27,877 nucleotides of DNA from a virus. Positions 7,190-13,546 of this stretch are shown in pieces; the stretch's first letter is position 1, and each line of letters starts with the position of its first letter. The notes beneath the pieces were generated by a model, which did no database searches, had not been told where the DNA came from, and worked only from the letters and a program-made list of their open reading frames with translations. The position numbers and the translations under genes were made by a program. Location: IMG/VR virus record IMGVR_UViG_3300002242_000169, positions 569 through 28,445 of that record; one strand, given 5' to 3'.

Positions 7190-7360
7190 ATGAAGACAAT
7201 AGATATAACACCGAAATGGGAACACCTCATCCATGTAATGATCGAGGTTCTCCAAAACCCTAAAGCATCAGTTGATTCCAAGCGAGAAATTCGTGCGGAA
7301 CTTGTAAAGATGGCAAAGATCATGGATCAACTTAACGAGGAGCAGAAACAAAATGGATAA
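7190..7360 (+). CDS. Unknown 56-residue helical protein
   Basis: The start sits directly at the promoter. The protein is amphipathic and helical (HLIHVMIEVLQNP, then KREIRAELVKMAKIMDQL), with a coiled-coil-like C-terminal half. It overlaps the next gene by 8 bases. Confidence 0.65.
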   Translation: MKTIDITPKWEHLIHVMIEVLQNPKASVDSKREIRAELVKMAKIMDQLNEEQKQNG

Positions 7361-7613
7361 TAACGATTTTACCAAAAAAGAACTTGAGGTATTGTTTGAT
7401 ATTGTTAATGTCTATGACCCAAACGACATAAGCCATGTATATCCCGAAATGGGAAGTGAGGATTTTGTTAGCGAAGTTAAAGGGCTTTTCCACAAACTGC
7501 TAGACGCAGTAAAAGAAGCAGATCGAAAAGAGAAGCATAATCCCGAAAGGTATTATTGGCATCCCGAAGAAGTCGCAAACAGAAAGTGGTGCGAAGAAAA
7601 CAAAGCAAATTAA
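7353..7613 (+). CDS. Unknown 86-residue acidic protein
   Basis: Not recognised. Helical and acidic, with KKELEVLFDIVNVYD near the N-terminus and a charged end containing RYYWHPEEV. The start lies inside the preceding gene, so coupled translation is likely. The next promoter begins 4 bases after the stop. Confidence 0.65.
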   Translation: MDNNDFTKKELEVLFDIVNVYDPNDISHVYPEMGSEDFVSEVKGLFHKLLDAVKEADRKEKHNPERYYWHPEEVANRKWCEENKAN

Positions 7614-7616
7614 TGC

Positions 7617-7647
7617 TTGACAAAACAGACAAAAACTGACAGAATAT
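7617..7647 (+). promoter_or_regulatory. Sigma70-type promoter for 7652
   Basis: TTGACA at 7617-7622 and a GAATAT -10 box at about 7642-7647, with a spacer of 17-19 depending on the -10 chosen. The -10 is weaker than at neighbouring promoters. The ATG follows within 5 bases. Confidence 0.65.
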
Positions 7648-7651
7648 ACAT

Positions 7652-8002
7652 ATGATGAAAACAGAATTAGTAGAAACTAAAAGCATATCACGCCCAAAAG
7701 GGACTTATACTGAGTTTGGACAACTCCAATGGGTTGCCAACAAACCAATTCCTGCGGTTGACTCAGAAGTCGAAGTAAAGATTAACGGCATTGGTCGCTC
7801 AAAAGTAGTCAAGTACTTTGTCGAGCATGGCTTTATAGGTTTAGTTGTTCAACCACAAAATCCACCCACTTGGTATATCGAGCAAAATGGTGCGGATGAG
7901 CCTTGTCATGTATTCCCTGCCGAATGCCTTGAATTTCAAGTTCGCAACGATGACGGCAAAGTAGATGAAGTATTTTACAAGGAAGCACTTCAACCTGTAT
8001 AA
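7652..8002 (+). CDS. Unknown 116-residue beta-rich protein
   Basis: Strand-rich (EVEVKINGIG, KVVKYFVEHGFIGLVV), compatible with an SH3-like or OB-like barrel, with a conserved-looking CHVFPAECLEF near the C-terminus. No family identified. It starts with ATGATG at the promoter and its stop overlaps the next start by one base (TAATG). Confidence 0.7.
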   Translation: MMKTELVETKSISRPKGTYTEFGQLQWVANKPIPAVDSEVEVKINGIGRSKVVKYFVEHGFIGLVVQPQNPPTWYIEQNGADEPCHVFPAECLEFQVRNDDGKVDEVFYKEALQPV

Positions 8003-8253
8003 TGAATTACTCTACAGACGAACATGAATATTTGGATTGGGTAGAACAATCCAATACAGAAAACAAGTATAGTCCTTGCGATATTCACTATGGGGCATAT
8101 ATGCTAGTAGATGACGCATCTCCCGATGCACTACCAAGGTATTTTACGACTCTTGATGGAGCAGTAAGTTGGGCGAAAAACGATAAGCAATACGCATCCT
8201 ATCAAGGAGTAGAGCAATGGTCTGTCTATCAAGTAGGTAGCAAAGTTATGTAA
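8002..8253 (+). CDS. Unknown 83-residue protein
   Basis: An acidic, aromatic-rich protein with a YFTTLDGAVSWAKNDKQYASYQGVEQWSVYQV region, which looks like a small alpha-beta domain. It is the second gene of a TAATG-coupled pair. Function unknown. Confidence 0.65.
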   Translation: MNYSTDEHEYLDWVEQSNTENKYSPCDIHYGAYMLVDDASPDALPRYFTTLDGAVSWAKNDKQYASYQGVEQWSVYQVGSKVM

Positions 8254-8261
8254 CTTTTTGC

Positions 8262-8290
8262 TTGACATTTAACGAAAAATTTAAGATAAT
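8262..8290 (+). promoter_or_regulatory. Sigma70-type promoter for 8297
   Basis: TTGACA at 8262-8267, a 17-base spacer and GATAAT at 8285-8290. The ATG is 6 bases later. Confidence 0.85.
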
Positions 8291-8296
8291 ATAACT

Positions 8297-8488
8297 ATGA
8301 CAACGATAACAGGAAAAGAACAAATTGATGCCTTTCGAGCAAGAGTATTGCTTAGAGGTTTAAAACTAGAAACGCTTGGAATGACCAAACGAGGTCAGTC
8401 TTGCTATGCTATCATAAAGCAAGAGTATGGACTAAAGGGAAGTAAACAAAAGGTTTACGAACAATTCAAGGAGATGTTGGGAGTATGA
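8297..8488 (+). CDS. Unknown 63-residue basic protein
   Basis: Small and helical, with RARVLLRGLKLETLGMTKRG followed by SCYAIIKQEYGLKGSKQKVYEQF. The spacing hints at a small DNA-binding helical bundle, but no defined motif is met. It overlaps the next gene by ATGA. Confidence 0.65.
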   Translation: MTTITGKEQIDAFRARVLLRGLKLETLGMTKRGQSCYAIIKQEYGLKGSKQKVYEQFKEMLGV

Positions 8489-8757
8489 TTACTGACGCTT
8501 ATGTAGATGCAGTTTGTGCTAGAGATGAATTGGGAGTTATGCCCCCATTGGACGAACCGCAATATGATGCCGATTCAGATTTGTGGGGAGTATGGTTTGA
8601 GTTCTTTGATCCATACGAAGGGATGAATGACTTAACTTGCTATTGGTACGACACCAAAGAAGAGGCGACTCTAACGATTCGTGAAATTGAGGAAGAGCGA
8701 GTAGTTAATCAAAAGCTACTTGACGAAAAAAAAGCGAAAGCTAAAAATGTGAAATAG
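8485..8757 (+). CDS. Unknown 90-residue acidic protein
   Basis: The N-terminal half is rich in Asp and aromatics (DLWGVWFEFFDPYEGMNDL). The C-terminus is a charged helix (EIEEERVVNQKLLDEKKAKA). Coupled to the preceding gene by ATGA. No family recognised. Confidence 0.65.
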   Translation: MITDAYVDAVCARDELGVMPPLDEPQYDADSDLWGVWFEFFDPYEGMNDLTCYWYDTKEEATLTIREIEEERVVNQKLLDEKKAKAKNVK

Positions 8758-8821
8758 GGGCGAGCCAAATATGGAGCAAATATACCCCTCTGCTCGCTCT
8801 CCTCCTCGATTCAACTAAAAA

Positions 8822-8900
8822 ACCTATCCCACTCATGATCAACGACTTATGAGATCGGGGGCCGCGTCCGTAAGCTATTGATACGCAGGGAGTTACAACT
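8822..8900. repeat. Double-hairpin element DHE3
   Basis: The left half of arm 1 is degenerate; its right half (ATCAACGACTTATG) ends at 8851. The core is ATCGGGGGCCGCG. Arm 2 at 8870-8896 is GTAAGCTATTGATAC...GTTAC. The usual ACAACTATTTTTAATTT tail follows. Confidence 0.75.
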
Positions 8901-8925
8901 ATTTTTAATTTGATGAATTTTTTTG

Positions 8926-8953
8926 TTGACTTTGCGGTGGAATCTGTCATACT
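8926..8953 (+). promoter_or_regulatory. DHE-adjacent promoter (TCTGTCATACT)
   Basis: TTGACT at 8926-8931, a 16-base spacer and CATACT at 8948-8953 preceded by ATCTGT. The ATG at 8960 is 6 bases further on. Confidence 0.75.
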
Positions 8954-8959
8954 GTAGTT

Positions 8960-9115
8960 ATGATTAAAGCAAAAGACAGAATGAAAGAATTCAATAAACT
9001 TCCGCCTAACACAATCGCATGGGAAACATTCAAAAGGCTAGTGGGGCAATTCGGGCTTGAGGGCGGAATTGAAAAAGCAAAAAAGATTACGAAAAAGCTT
9101 GACAAGCAAGGTTAA
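8960..9115 (+). CDS. Unknown 51-residue basic protein (MIK start)
   Basis: A Lys-rich helical protein beginning MIKAKDRMKEF. The -35 box of the next promoter lies inside its last codons (the CTTGACAAG that encodes LDK). A first gene after DHE3; function unknown. Confidence 0.6.
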   Translation: MIKAKDRMKEFNKLPPNTIAWETFKRLVGQFGLEGGIEKAKKITKKLDKQG

Positions 9116-9127
9116 TTATACTATTAT
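9099..9127 (+). promoter_or_regulatory. Promoter embedded in the 3' end of the upstream gene
   Basis: TTGACA at 9099-9104, a 17-base spacer and TATTAT at 9122-9127. The ATG at 9134 is 6 bases past it. The -35 box is in codons of the gene ending at 9115. Confidence 0.8.
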
Positions 9128-9133
9128 TATATC

Positions 9134-9856
9134 ATGATTAAGACAACTATACTTACTTCGGGCAATCAAAAAATTCTCAAGGGCGAGAAACTTGGTTACA
9201 TCACAAAAGGAATTCATTTAGCTCCTGCAAATTTGTCGGGCTACGAAACTTGCCGTTGGCGTTCAAAAGGTTGCACAATGGCTTGTTTGAATACGGCAGG
9301 TCGTGGACAAATGAATATGATTCAAGATTCACGCATTGCCAAGACAAAGCTATTCTTCGAGCAAAAGTTTGATTTTCTCGCTAAATTATCAAAGGAAATT
9401 ATTTCCTCGGTAAAGTCTGCACACAAAAAGAATATGAAAGCAGTTTTTCGACTCAACCTCACAAGCGATTTAATGTGGGAAAATGAGATCAATGAGGATG
9501 GCGTTACTGTATTTGAGAAGCATGGCTCAACTCAATTCTACGATTACACCAAGTCATTTCAACGCATGGCAAAGTTTATCAATCAAGCTGAAGATTTTCC
9601 TTCCAACTACCACTTGACCTTTTCTCGCTCCGAGCATAACGATTCGCTTTGCGATATGGTTTTAGAAATGGGCGGTAATGTTGCGGTTGTATTTCGCAAT
9701 CAGCTACCGAAAACTTGGAAGGGCTTTGAAGTTGTCAATGGTGACGAAACCGATTTGCGTTTCCTTGACAAGAAGGGTGTTGTTGTCGGGCTTATCGAAA
9801 AAGGCAGAGCCAAAAAAGATGAGACGGGTTTTGTGCAGGAAGGAGTGAACTCATGA
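9134..9856 (+). CDS. Gp88-like phage protein
   Basis: A 240-residue protein resembling the phage Gp88 family known from mycobacteriophages and other phages. The signature is a Cys cluster (C40, C47, C51 in CRWRSKGCTMAC), then GRGQM and R-x-AKTKLFF, followed by an RLNLTSDL strand and a central aromatic region. The Cys spacing could bind metal, but the family's role is not established. It starts at the promoter with the recurring ATGATTAAG module and overlaps the following small gene by ATGA. Family assignment is from memory of its pattern. Confidence 0.65.
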   Translation: MIKTTILTSGNQKILKGEKLGYITKGIHLAPANLSGYETCRWRSKGCTMACLNTAGRGQMNMIQDSRIAKTKLFFEQKFDFLAKLSKEIISSVKSAHKKNMKAVFRLNLTSDLMWENEINEDGVTVFEKHGSTQFYDYTKSFQRMAKFINQAEDFPSNYHLTFSRSEHNDSLCDMVLEMGGNVAVVFRNQLPKTWKGFEVVNGDETDLRFLDKKGVVVGLIEKGRAKKDETGFVQEGVNS

Positions 9857-10023
9857 TTGACTATTACGAATCAGCGGAAGGGGTCACAATCTCAAGAGAG
9901 AGAGCTTGCCAAGAGTTAAAGGATCACAATCAAGACGCAAAAGATGTTAACCAATTCTTTGAAGAACTTGGCTTTTTGTCTTACTATAAAGCAACTGATG
10001 TTTTGGCTTGGTTAGGTTACTAA
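9853..10023 (+). CDS. Unknown 56-residue protein ending in DHE4
   Basis: An acidic helical protein (ISRERACQELKDHNQDAKDVNQF) with an aromatic C-terminus (FLSYYKATDVLAWLGY). The start overlaps the previous stop. Its TAA stop at 10021-10023 is inside arm 1 of DHE4. Confidence 0.65.
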   Translation: MIDYYESAEGVTISRERACQELKDHNQDAKDVNQFFEELGFLSYYKATDVLAWLGY

Positions 10024-10095
10024 ACTGTTGAAGCTCAGGCACTTACGTGCGCGGGGTGCGCCCAGCTAACTCGTTGATATTCAAAGCTTTACAAC
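10020..10095. repeat. Double-hairpin element DHE4
   Basis: Arm 1 at 10020-10047 (TAAACTGTTGA, then TCAGGCACTTACG) includes the upstream stop codon. The core is TGCGCGGGGTGCGCCCA. Arm 2 at 10065-10092 is GCTAACTCGTTGA then TTCAAAGCTTTAC. The ACAACTA tail and an A tract follow. Confidence 0.8.
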
Positions 10096-10121
10096 TATAT
10101 TTAGTTTCACGAAAAAAAAGC

Positions 10122-10149
10122 TTGACTCTGAGCCGATTTCTGTCATAAT
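10122..10149 (+). promoter_or_regulatory. DHE-adjacent promoter of the tRNA-like gene
   Basis: TTGACT at 10122-10127, a 16-base spacer and CATAAT at 10144-10149 preceded by TTTCTGT. No protein start follows; the next element is the tRNA-like fold about 27 bases downstream of the expected start site. Confidence 0.8.
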
Positions 10150-10183
10150 TGTATTTAGTTCTTTTGATAGTTTAGATCGTTAT

Positions 10184-10300
10184 GCCCTCTTAGTTTACAC
10201 TAGGTGAAAACAACGACTTACAGCAGTATACTAGTTAAGCCTGCGAGCGATTGATCATCGTTTTGAGTCGGAGAGGTGAGTTCGAATCTCACAGAGGGCA
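10184..10300 (+). tRNA. tRNA-like gene with an enlarged anticodon loop
   Basis: A cloverleaf is visible. The acceptor pairs GCCCTCT (10184-10190) with AGAGGGC (10293-10299), with discriminator A10300. The D-arm is GTTT/AAAC with GG in its loop (10193-10211). The T-arm is GTGAG, TTCGAAT, CTCAC (10276-10292). The anticodon stem CGAC/GTCG encloses 49 bases instead of 7, an excess of about 42, so no anticodon can be assigned. CCA is not encoded. The insert could be a small intron, a stable insertion or a mark of a decayed gene. The 5' acceptor can be extended by one T-A pair at 10183. Confidence 0.6.
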
Positions 10301-10575
10301 GCAATTTCCTGTAGGTCGCAAGACTGAACAACGAGGCGTCTGAATCCACGCCTACAACCCGAAAGGGAGAGAGGAATAGGGACATAACACAATTTTGAGA
10401 GGCAGTACTACGCCTAGTGGGTCAACCCCTGTAAGCTTTACCAAGTATGGCGACTTGGCTCTCAATTCACTTTTGTTAGCGTAAGTAATCTAGGCTCTTC
10501 ATGTGGGAGGTCTCTATAAGATGATCTCCATGAATCCATAGATGAAAAAACTAACAGATTCAGAGTTTCCCGTCG
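10301..10575 (+). ncRNA. Structured non-coding RNA region
   Basis: About 275 bases without a gene but dense in potential helices. GTC-GCAA-GAC (10315-10324) and CCC-GAAA-GGG (10358-10367) carry GNRA loops. AGGCGT/ACGCCT closes at 10334-10353. TTGAGAG (10395-10401) pairs with CTCTCAA (10459-10465) around several hairpins, including CCAAGT/ACTTGG. GTTAG near 10475 pairs with CTAAC near 10553 around TTCATG/CATGAA. It probably shares the promoter of the tRNA-like gene. No known RNA class was recognised. Confidence 0.5.
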
Positions 10576-10617
10576 GTTCTCATTTGTCAAAAACCGATAC
10601 CAATTTAAATTTAATCC

Positions 10618-10646
10618 TTGACACAAACACGCTTATAGTCTATTAT
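10618..10646 (+). promoter_or_regulatory. Sigma70-type promoter for 10654
   Basis: TTGACA at 10618-10623, a 17-base spacer and TATTAT at 10641-10646. The ATG of a 13-residue leader peptide is 7 bases later. Confidence 0.8.
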
Positions 10647-10653
10647 TATATAC

Positions 10654-10695
10654 ATGATTAAGAAAAGATATGAAGTTATACATTACACTAACTAA
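10654..10695 (+). CDS. 13-residue leader peptide
   Basis: The repeated ATGATTAAGAAA start module here opens a frame of only 13 codons (MIKKRYEVIHYTN). The real gene follows 12 bases after the stop with its own Shine-Dalgarno (AAAGGA). It may be a translated leader or a residue of a cassette start that now drives a downstream gene. Confidence 0.4.
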   Translation: MIKKRYEVIHYTN

Positions 10696-10707
10696 AAGGA
10701 AAAAACT

Positions 10708-10941
10708 ATGTACAAACTAGACGACACCAACGACAAACAAACCCCTTCCGCTACAGAAGCAATGGATTCCTCTATGGATTTTCTTTTTAAGAATTTTATT
10801 GATCCTGTTGAGGCTGATCTTAGCGAAGATCAAGCGTATATCCTCGCACACATTGGCATTGCATTCAAGATCATTGCGGAAAAGGCTCAAGCCTATGAAG
10901 ATATGGTTGAAGGTAATGGAGGAGACATTTACAAAAATTAA
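10708..10941 (+). CDS. Unknown 77-residue acidic protein
   Basis: Acidic and helical (SMDFLFKNFIDPVEADLSEDQAYILAHIGIAFKIIAEKAQ). No family recognised. It has AAAGGA before its ATG, unlike first genes elsewhere in the array. The next -35 box begins 3 bases after its stop. Confidence 0.7.
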   Translation: MYKLDDTNDKQTPSATEAMDSSMDFLFKNFIDPVEADLSEDQAYILAHIGIAFKIIAEKAQAYEDMVEGNGGDIYKN

Positions 10942-10944
10942 CCC

Positions 10945-10973
10945 TTGACAAACTCTCTTAAATTTGCTACTAT
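10945..10973 (+). promoter_or_regulatory. Sigma70-type promoter for 10981
   Basis: TTGACA at 10945-10950, a 17-base spacer and TACTAT at 10968-10973. The ATG is 7 bases later. Confidence 0.8.
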
Positions 10974-10980
10974 ATATACA

Positions 10981-11223
10981 ATGAAAAGAATAAAACTAAC
11001 TGAATACGCAAAGTCCCTAATTCAAAAACTTGGTGAATCCATCTTGTTTATTACAGATGAGCCAAGGAAGCTCAATCTTCTCAAGAAGTTTGCTTTTAGC
11101 TATAAGCGAAAGGGCTTTACAATCAACCGAGTCGTGAAGGCAGTCAATTATGTTGACGCAGTTTCCAAGATTCGCTCAGATTACCCAAAAGCTATTGTGC
11201 AAGAAGTCAAGGAGGTTGCTTAA
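10981..11223 (+). CDS. Unknown 80-residue basic protein
   Basis: Basic, with KLTEYAKSLIQKLGESILFITDEP followed by a Lys-rich helix and a C-terminal strand-helix pattern (VVKAVNYVDAVSKI). An in-frame TTG at 10945 is not a plausible start because it is the -35 box. One-base TAATG overlap with the next gene. Function unknown. Confidence 0.7.
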   Translation: MKRIKLTEYAKSLIQKLGESILFITDEPRKLNLLKKFAFSYKRKGFTINRVVKAVNYVDAVSKIRSDYPKAIVQEVKEVA

Positions 11224-11432
11224 TGGAGAACGAGTTTGACTCTCCTTTTGTGCTTACTTCCATAGACCAACACGCAATAATTATGAGAAAAAACCATCCA
11301 TACTACAAGGAAAAGAAAACAGATATGTTTCTGAGTTTGGATTGCGTTTTAGCTAACGAAAAAAAACTAATAGATGTAAGTGACCAATTCGGTTACGGAG
11401 ATAACCCAATTTGGGTTTTGGAGGAAAAATAA
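11223..11432 (+). CDS. Unknown 69-residue protein
   Basis: Second gene of a coupled set. It mixes acidic and basic stretches, with IDQHAIIMRKNHPYYKEKK and a C-terminal YGDNPIWVLEEK. The end of this gene provides the GGAGGAAAA ribosome site of the next one. Confidence 0.65.
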   Translation: MENEFDSPFVLTSIDQHAIIMRKNHPYYKEKKTDMFLSLDCVLANEKKLIDVSDQFGYGDNPIWVLEEK

Positions 11433-11434
11433 TT

Positions 11435-11644
11435 ATGTCAACATCAAAAAATGCTCGTAGCTCTGAAATCATGCAAAAGATGACAAAGGGCAATTATGTT
11501 AAACAAGGAAAATTTGCTAACTTTGGGTCTATTCCCGAAGATAGCATTTATTACCATACCATGCTCGCTCAAAAAGCAGATGCAGAAAGGGCAGAAAGAA
11601 TTGCTCAAAGCAAGATAAGGCTTCAGCGGAAAGGTTTCGCATGA
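11435..11644 (+). CDS. Unknown 69-residue basic protein
   Basis: Basic and helical, with ADAERAERIAQSKIRLQRKG at the C-terminus. GGAGGA lies about 9 bases before the ATG at 11435, so this start is preferred over the in-frame ATG at 11411 inside the previous gene. ATGA overlap with the next gene. Confidence 0.65.
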   Translation: MSTSKNARSSEIMQKMTKGNYVKQGKFANFGSIPEDSIYYHTMLAQKADAERAERIAQSKIRLQRKGFA

Positions 11645-11817
11645 TAGACGAAGAACATCATTATCTTGCCATGCAAATACGAGATTTGCTAGAGAAAAAG
11701 CTTGACCTTACGATTAAAAATCATGGGCTTTGGCGAATACAATGCCTAATTCATGACGAGCTAGAGGAAAAAGATATACTTGAAGGATGCAATGAAGTAA
11801 CCATAAGTTCTTCATAG
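11641..11817 (+). CDS. Unknown 58-residue protein ending in DHE5
   Basis: A helical acidic protein (HYLAMQIRDLLEKKLDL, LIHDELEEKDILEG). Its last codons and stop (to 11817) lie inside arm 1 of DHE5, so the hairpin sequence encodes its C-terminal ISSS. It is the last gene of a four-gene operon. Confidence 0.65.
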   Translation: MIDEEHHYLAMQIRDLLEKKLDLTIKNHGLWRIQCLIHDELEEKDILEGCNEVTISSS

Positions 11818-11876
11818 TCAAGGACTTGTGGGGGCGGGGGCCGCGCAGCTAACCTGTTGATACTCAAGGCTTTGCG
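11802..11876. repeat. Double-hairpin element DHE5
   Basis: Arm 1 at 11802-11830 (CATAAGTTCTTCA, then TCAAGGACTTGTG) pairs over almost all 13 positions and overlaps a coding end. The core is GGGGCGGGGGCCGCGCA. Arm 2 at 11848-11875 is GCTAACCTGTTGA then CTCAAGGCTTTGC. Confidence 0.85.
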
Positions 11877-11900
11877 GGGCAAAAAAAATTATTTTAGGGC

Positions 11901-11929
11901 TTGACAAAAGGCTTTTGCTAGTGTAATAT
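11901..11929 (+). promoter_or_regulatory. Promoter for 11939
   Basis: TTGACA at 11901-11906, a 17-base spacer and TAATAT at 11924-11929. The ATG is 9 bases later. Confidence 0.75.
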
Positions 11930-11938
11930 ATAGGTATT

Positions 11939-12055
11939 ATGAAAATTAAGGTAAGAAAACCCATTTTGTTCACTAAGTCTCGCCCGATGAAAATGCGAAA
12001 CAAAACGCTTGACCGCAAGCAAAAACATAAAAAAAGGCTTGACAACGAGTCTTAA
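11939..12055 (+). CDS. Very basic 38-residue peptide
   Basis: Nearly half the residues are Lys, Arg or His (KSRPMKMRNKTLDRKQKHKK). It could bind nucleic acid, though no motif shows this. The -35 box of the following promoter lies within its last codons (CTTGACAAC). Confidence 0.5.
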   Translation: MKIKVRKPILFTKSRPMKMRNKTLDRKQKHKKRLDNES

Positions 12056-12067
12056 TTCTGCTATATT
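12039..12067 (+). promoter_or_regulatory. Promoter embedded in the upstream gene end
   Basis: TTGACA at 12039-12044, a 17-base spacer and TATATT at 12062-12067. The ATG at 12074 is 6 bases later. Confidence 0.85.
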
Positions 12068-12073
12068 ATATAC

Positions 12074-12238
12074 ATGATTAACCACTTAGAGCCTCTCCTT
12101 AATTTTAATGTCGTGGCAATTCACCGCAAAACTGGCAAGGTTCAGTTTGCGACAATTCCCGCACCAAGCCAACAGGATGCAGATGATTTTGTTTCCGATG
12201 TGCAACCCGATTGGATTGTTATCAGAGGAGAAAAGTAA
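12074..12238 (+). CDS. Unknown 54-residue protein (MIN start)
   Basis: A small alpha-beta protein: FNVVAIHRKTGKVQFATIP strands, an acidic helix (SQQDADDFVSDV), then a DWIVIRGEK strand. It carries the cassette start module ATGATTAA. Its end supplies AGAGGAGA as ribosome site for the next gene. Confidence 0.65.
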   Translation: MINHLEPLLNFNVVAIHRKTGKVQFATIPAPSQQDADDFVSDVQPDWIVIRGEK

Positions 12239-12240
12239 TT

Positions 12241-12579
12241 ATGACTAAAAGATACGAAGTATTAGAAAATGGAACTTGCTATCCTCACAACTCTTTCGAG
12301 AAGTGTCGGGAGGGTTTGAAGCAAGCCTACGAAAACGCAGAGCAAGAGCTTGCCGACAAAGGGCATGAGCTTTGGCAACTTGAAATCGTTTGCTCTACTT
12401 ACGATGCCACAGGCAAGATTGTTTCTTGTGAAGTGGTTGAGGAGTTTGATGTGCCAAATGAGGGTTACATTGATGAGAGTATGGACGGAGATTTCGATTC
12501 AGCTATGACTTCTGCGGGATTTGGAACTGACGAAGATTATGGTTGCTTCGGAGATGAAACCTATGGGGCAGATTTTTAA
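12241..12579 (+). CDS. Unknown 112-residue acidic protein
   Basis: The N-terminal part is mixed charge (NSFEKCREGLKQAYENAEQEL). The C-terminal 35 residues are extremely acidic and Gly-rich (DESMDGDFDSAMTSAGFG), resembling DNA-mimic or chaperone-like tails without proof. The Shine-Dalgarno at about 12224-12230 selects this start. TAATG overlap with the next gene. Confidence 0.7.
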   Translation: MTKRYEVLENGTCYPHNSFEKCREGLKQAYENAEQELADKGHELWQLEIVCSTYDATGKIVSCEVVEEFDVPNEGYIDESMDGDFDSAMTSAGFGTDEDYGCFGDETYGADF

Positions 12580-12695
12580 TGTACAAGTTTATCCATGAAC
12601 ACCATGCGAGGCAATTTGTCTACATGAAAAGGCAAAATGGAGTTGACACCATTCTCACTAAAGGTGAAGGGTGTTGGTGGGTAGAGGAATTGTAG
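12579..12695 (+). CDS. Unknown 38-residue peptide
   Basis: A short basic peptide with a Trp pair near its end (GEGCWWVEEL). It is TAATG-coupled to the preceding gene and ends 4 bases before DHE6. Confidence 0.5.
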   Translation: MYKFIHEHHARQFVYMKRQNGVDTILTKGEGCWWVEEL

Positions 12696-12698
12696 TTT

Positions 12699-12775
12699 CC
12701 CTATCTCGTTGACAGTCAGCCGCTTATGGGCGCGGGGGGCGGATTCCTAAGGTGTTGACATGCAGTACTTTATGG
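12699..12775. repeat. Double-hairpin element DHE6
   Basis: Arm 1 at 12699-12728 (CCTATCTCGTTGA, then TCAGCCGCTTATG), core GGCGCGGGGGGCGG, arm 2 at 12747-12774 (CTAAGGTGTTGA, then TGCAGTACTTTATG). The A tract and a promoter follow. Confidence 0.8.
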
Positions 12776-12808
12776 GGCAAAAAAAGTTGCTCTTTTTGAA
12801 AAAAAAGC

Positions 12809-12836
12809 TTGACTTTTGGTCAGATTCTGTCATACT
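12809..12836 (+). promoter_or_regulatory. DHE-adjacent promoter (TCTGTCATACT)
   Basis: TTGACT at 12809-12814, a 16-base spacer and CATACT at 12831-12836 preceded by ATTCTGT. The ATG at 12844 is 7 bases later. Confidence 0.8.
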
Positions 12837-12843
12837 TGTATAC

Positions 12844-13236
12844 ATGATTAAGAATAAAACAACTCTAAAAGGCTTCGATGATTTGACTTTCGGTCAACAC
12901 GGAGGATTCGCAGATGGTAAGGCTCGTCAAGCAAGATTGACCTTCGGTCAACGAGACAAAGACAATCAAGATCAATTTACGATCTCGGTTGTTCAAAACC
13001 TTAACGACGGCAATGGGCTTTATGGTCACATCAATGACAACACTTACGAAGTCGCAATGTGGTTTCAAGATCGAGACACCATGCTTCCTTTGACAAGGTT
13101 TGACGATGTACTTGGTTGGCAAACTCCCGACCAAGTCACCAAGCTAATGCATCAAGCACAACTTAATGACTTTGCTTGGGTGACCTTACTTCACCAACTG
13201 AGAGATGATTCTAGAAAAGAATTAGGGCTTGACTAA
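12844..13236 (+). CDS. Unknown 130-residue protein (MIKNK start)
   Basis: Not recognised. It has two near-repeats with FGQ (DDLTFGQHGG and ARLTFGQRDK), a strand region (QFTISVVQNL, TYEVAMWFQDRD) and a helical acidic C-terminus. The start at the promoter is preferred over the in-frame ATG at 12760 inside DHE6. The -35 box of the next promoter is in its final codons. Confidence 0.7.
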   Translation: MIKNKTTLKGFDDLTFGQHGGFADGKARQARLTFGQRDKDNQDQFTISVVQNLNDGNGLYGHINDNTYEVAMWFQDRDTMLPLTRFDDVLGWQTPDQVTKLMHQAQLNDFAWVTLLHQLRDDSRKELGLD

Positions 13237-13257
13237 TTACAAAAAATTTGCTATTAT
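13229..13257 (+). promoter_or_regulatory. Promoter embedded in the upstream gene end
   Basis: TTGACT at 13229-13234, a 17-base spacer and TATTAT at 13252-13257. The ATG at 13264 is 6 bases later. Confidence 0.8.
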
Positions 13258-13263
13258 ACTATA

Positions 13264-13422
13264 ATGGACACACAAATGAAAAACTATCAAATTCTCAAAA
13301 ACGGCAAGCCTCTTGCCGAATCAATCGGAACACTCAACCAAGTAGTCGCTCACATTAGGCTTTTGGAAAGTCACTTGAATCGACTGAAGCAACATTCACC
13401 TTATACCATTGCAAGAAGATGA
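13264..13422 (+). CDS. Unknown 52-residue basic protein
   Basis: Probably helical (NQVVAHIRLLESHLNRLKQH). A second ATG at 13276 is also possible. ATGA-type overlap with the next gene at 13419-13422. Confidence 0.6.
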   Translation: MDTQMKNYQILKNGKPLAESIGTLNQVVAHIRLLESHLNRLKQHSPYTIARR

Positions 13423-13544
13423 GCAACGAAACAGAACTAACAGGAGCAACGCTTTTAATGTATTTAATGAGTCGTTTCAATATGACCAAGCAAGAAGCCT
13501 TGCATTCGATGAGAAAAGCAGGACACAACACAGATAACCTATAA
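13419..13544 (+). CDS. Unknown 41-residue peptide
   Basis: A Met-rich helical peptide (LLMYLMSRFNMTKQEALHSMRKAGHNTD). Coupled on both sides: it overlaps the previous gene, and the DUF7249-like gene starts 2 bases after its stop. Confidence 0.55.
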   Translation: MSNETELTGATLLMYLMSRFNMTKQEALHSMRKAGHNTDNL

Positions 13545-13546
13545 TT

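Noticed and set aside
8757-8806. Terminator after 8757
   Set aside because: GAGC/GCTC and GGGG/CCCC pairings are scattered and no T tract follows.
10184-10300. tmRNA
   Set aside because: A short frame (ENNDLQQYTS then stop at 10236-10238) resembles a tag, but the gene is far too short, has a normal D-arm and lacks the G-U third acceptor pair of alanine tRNA.
10301-10575. Group I intron or RNase P RNA
   Set aside because: The conserved P/Q/R/S blocks of group I introns and the conserved regions of RNase P RNA could not be found.
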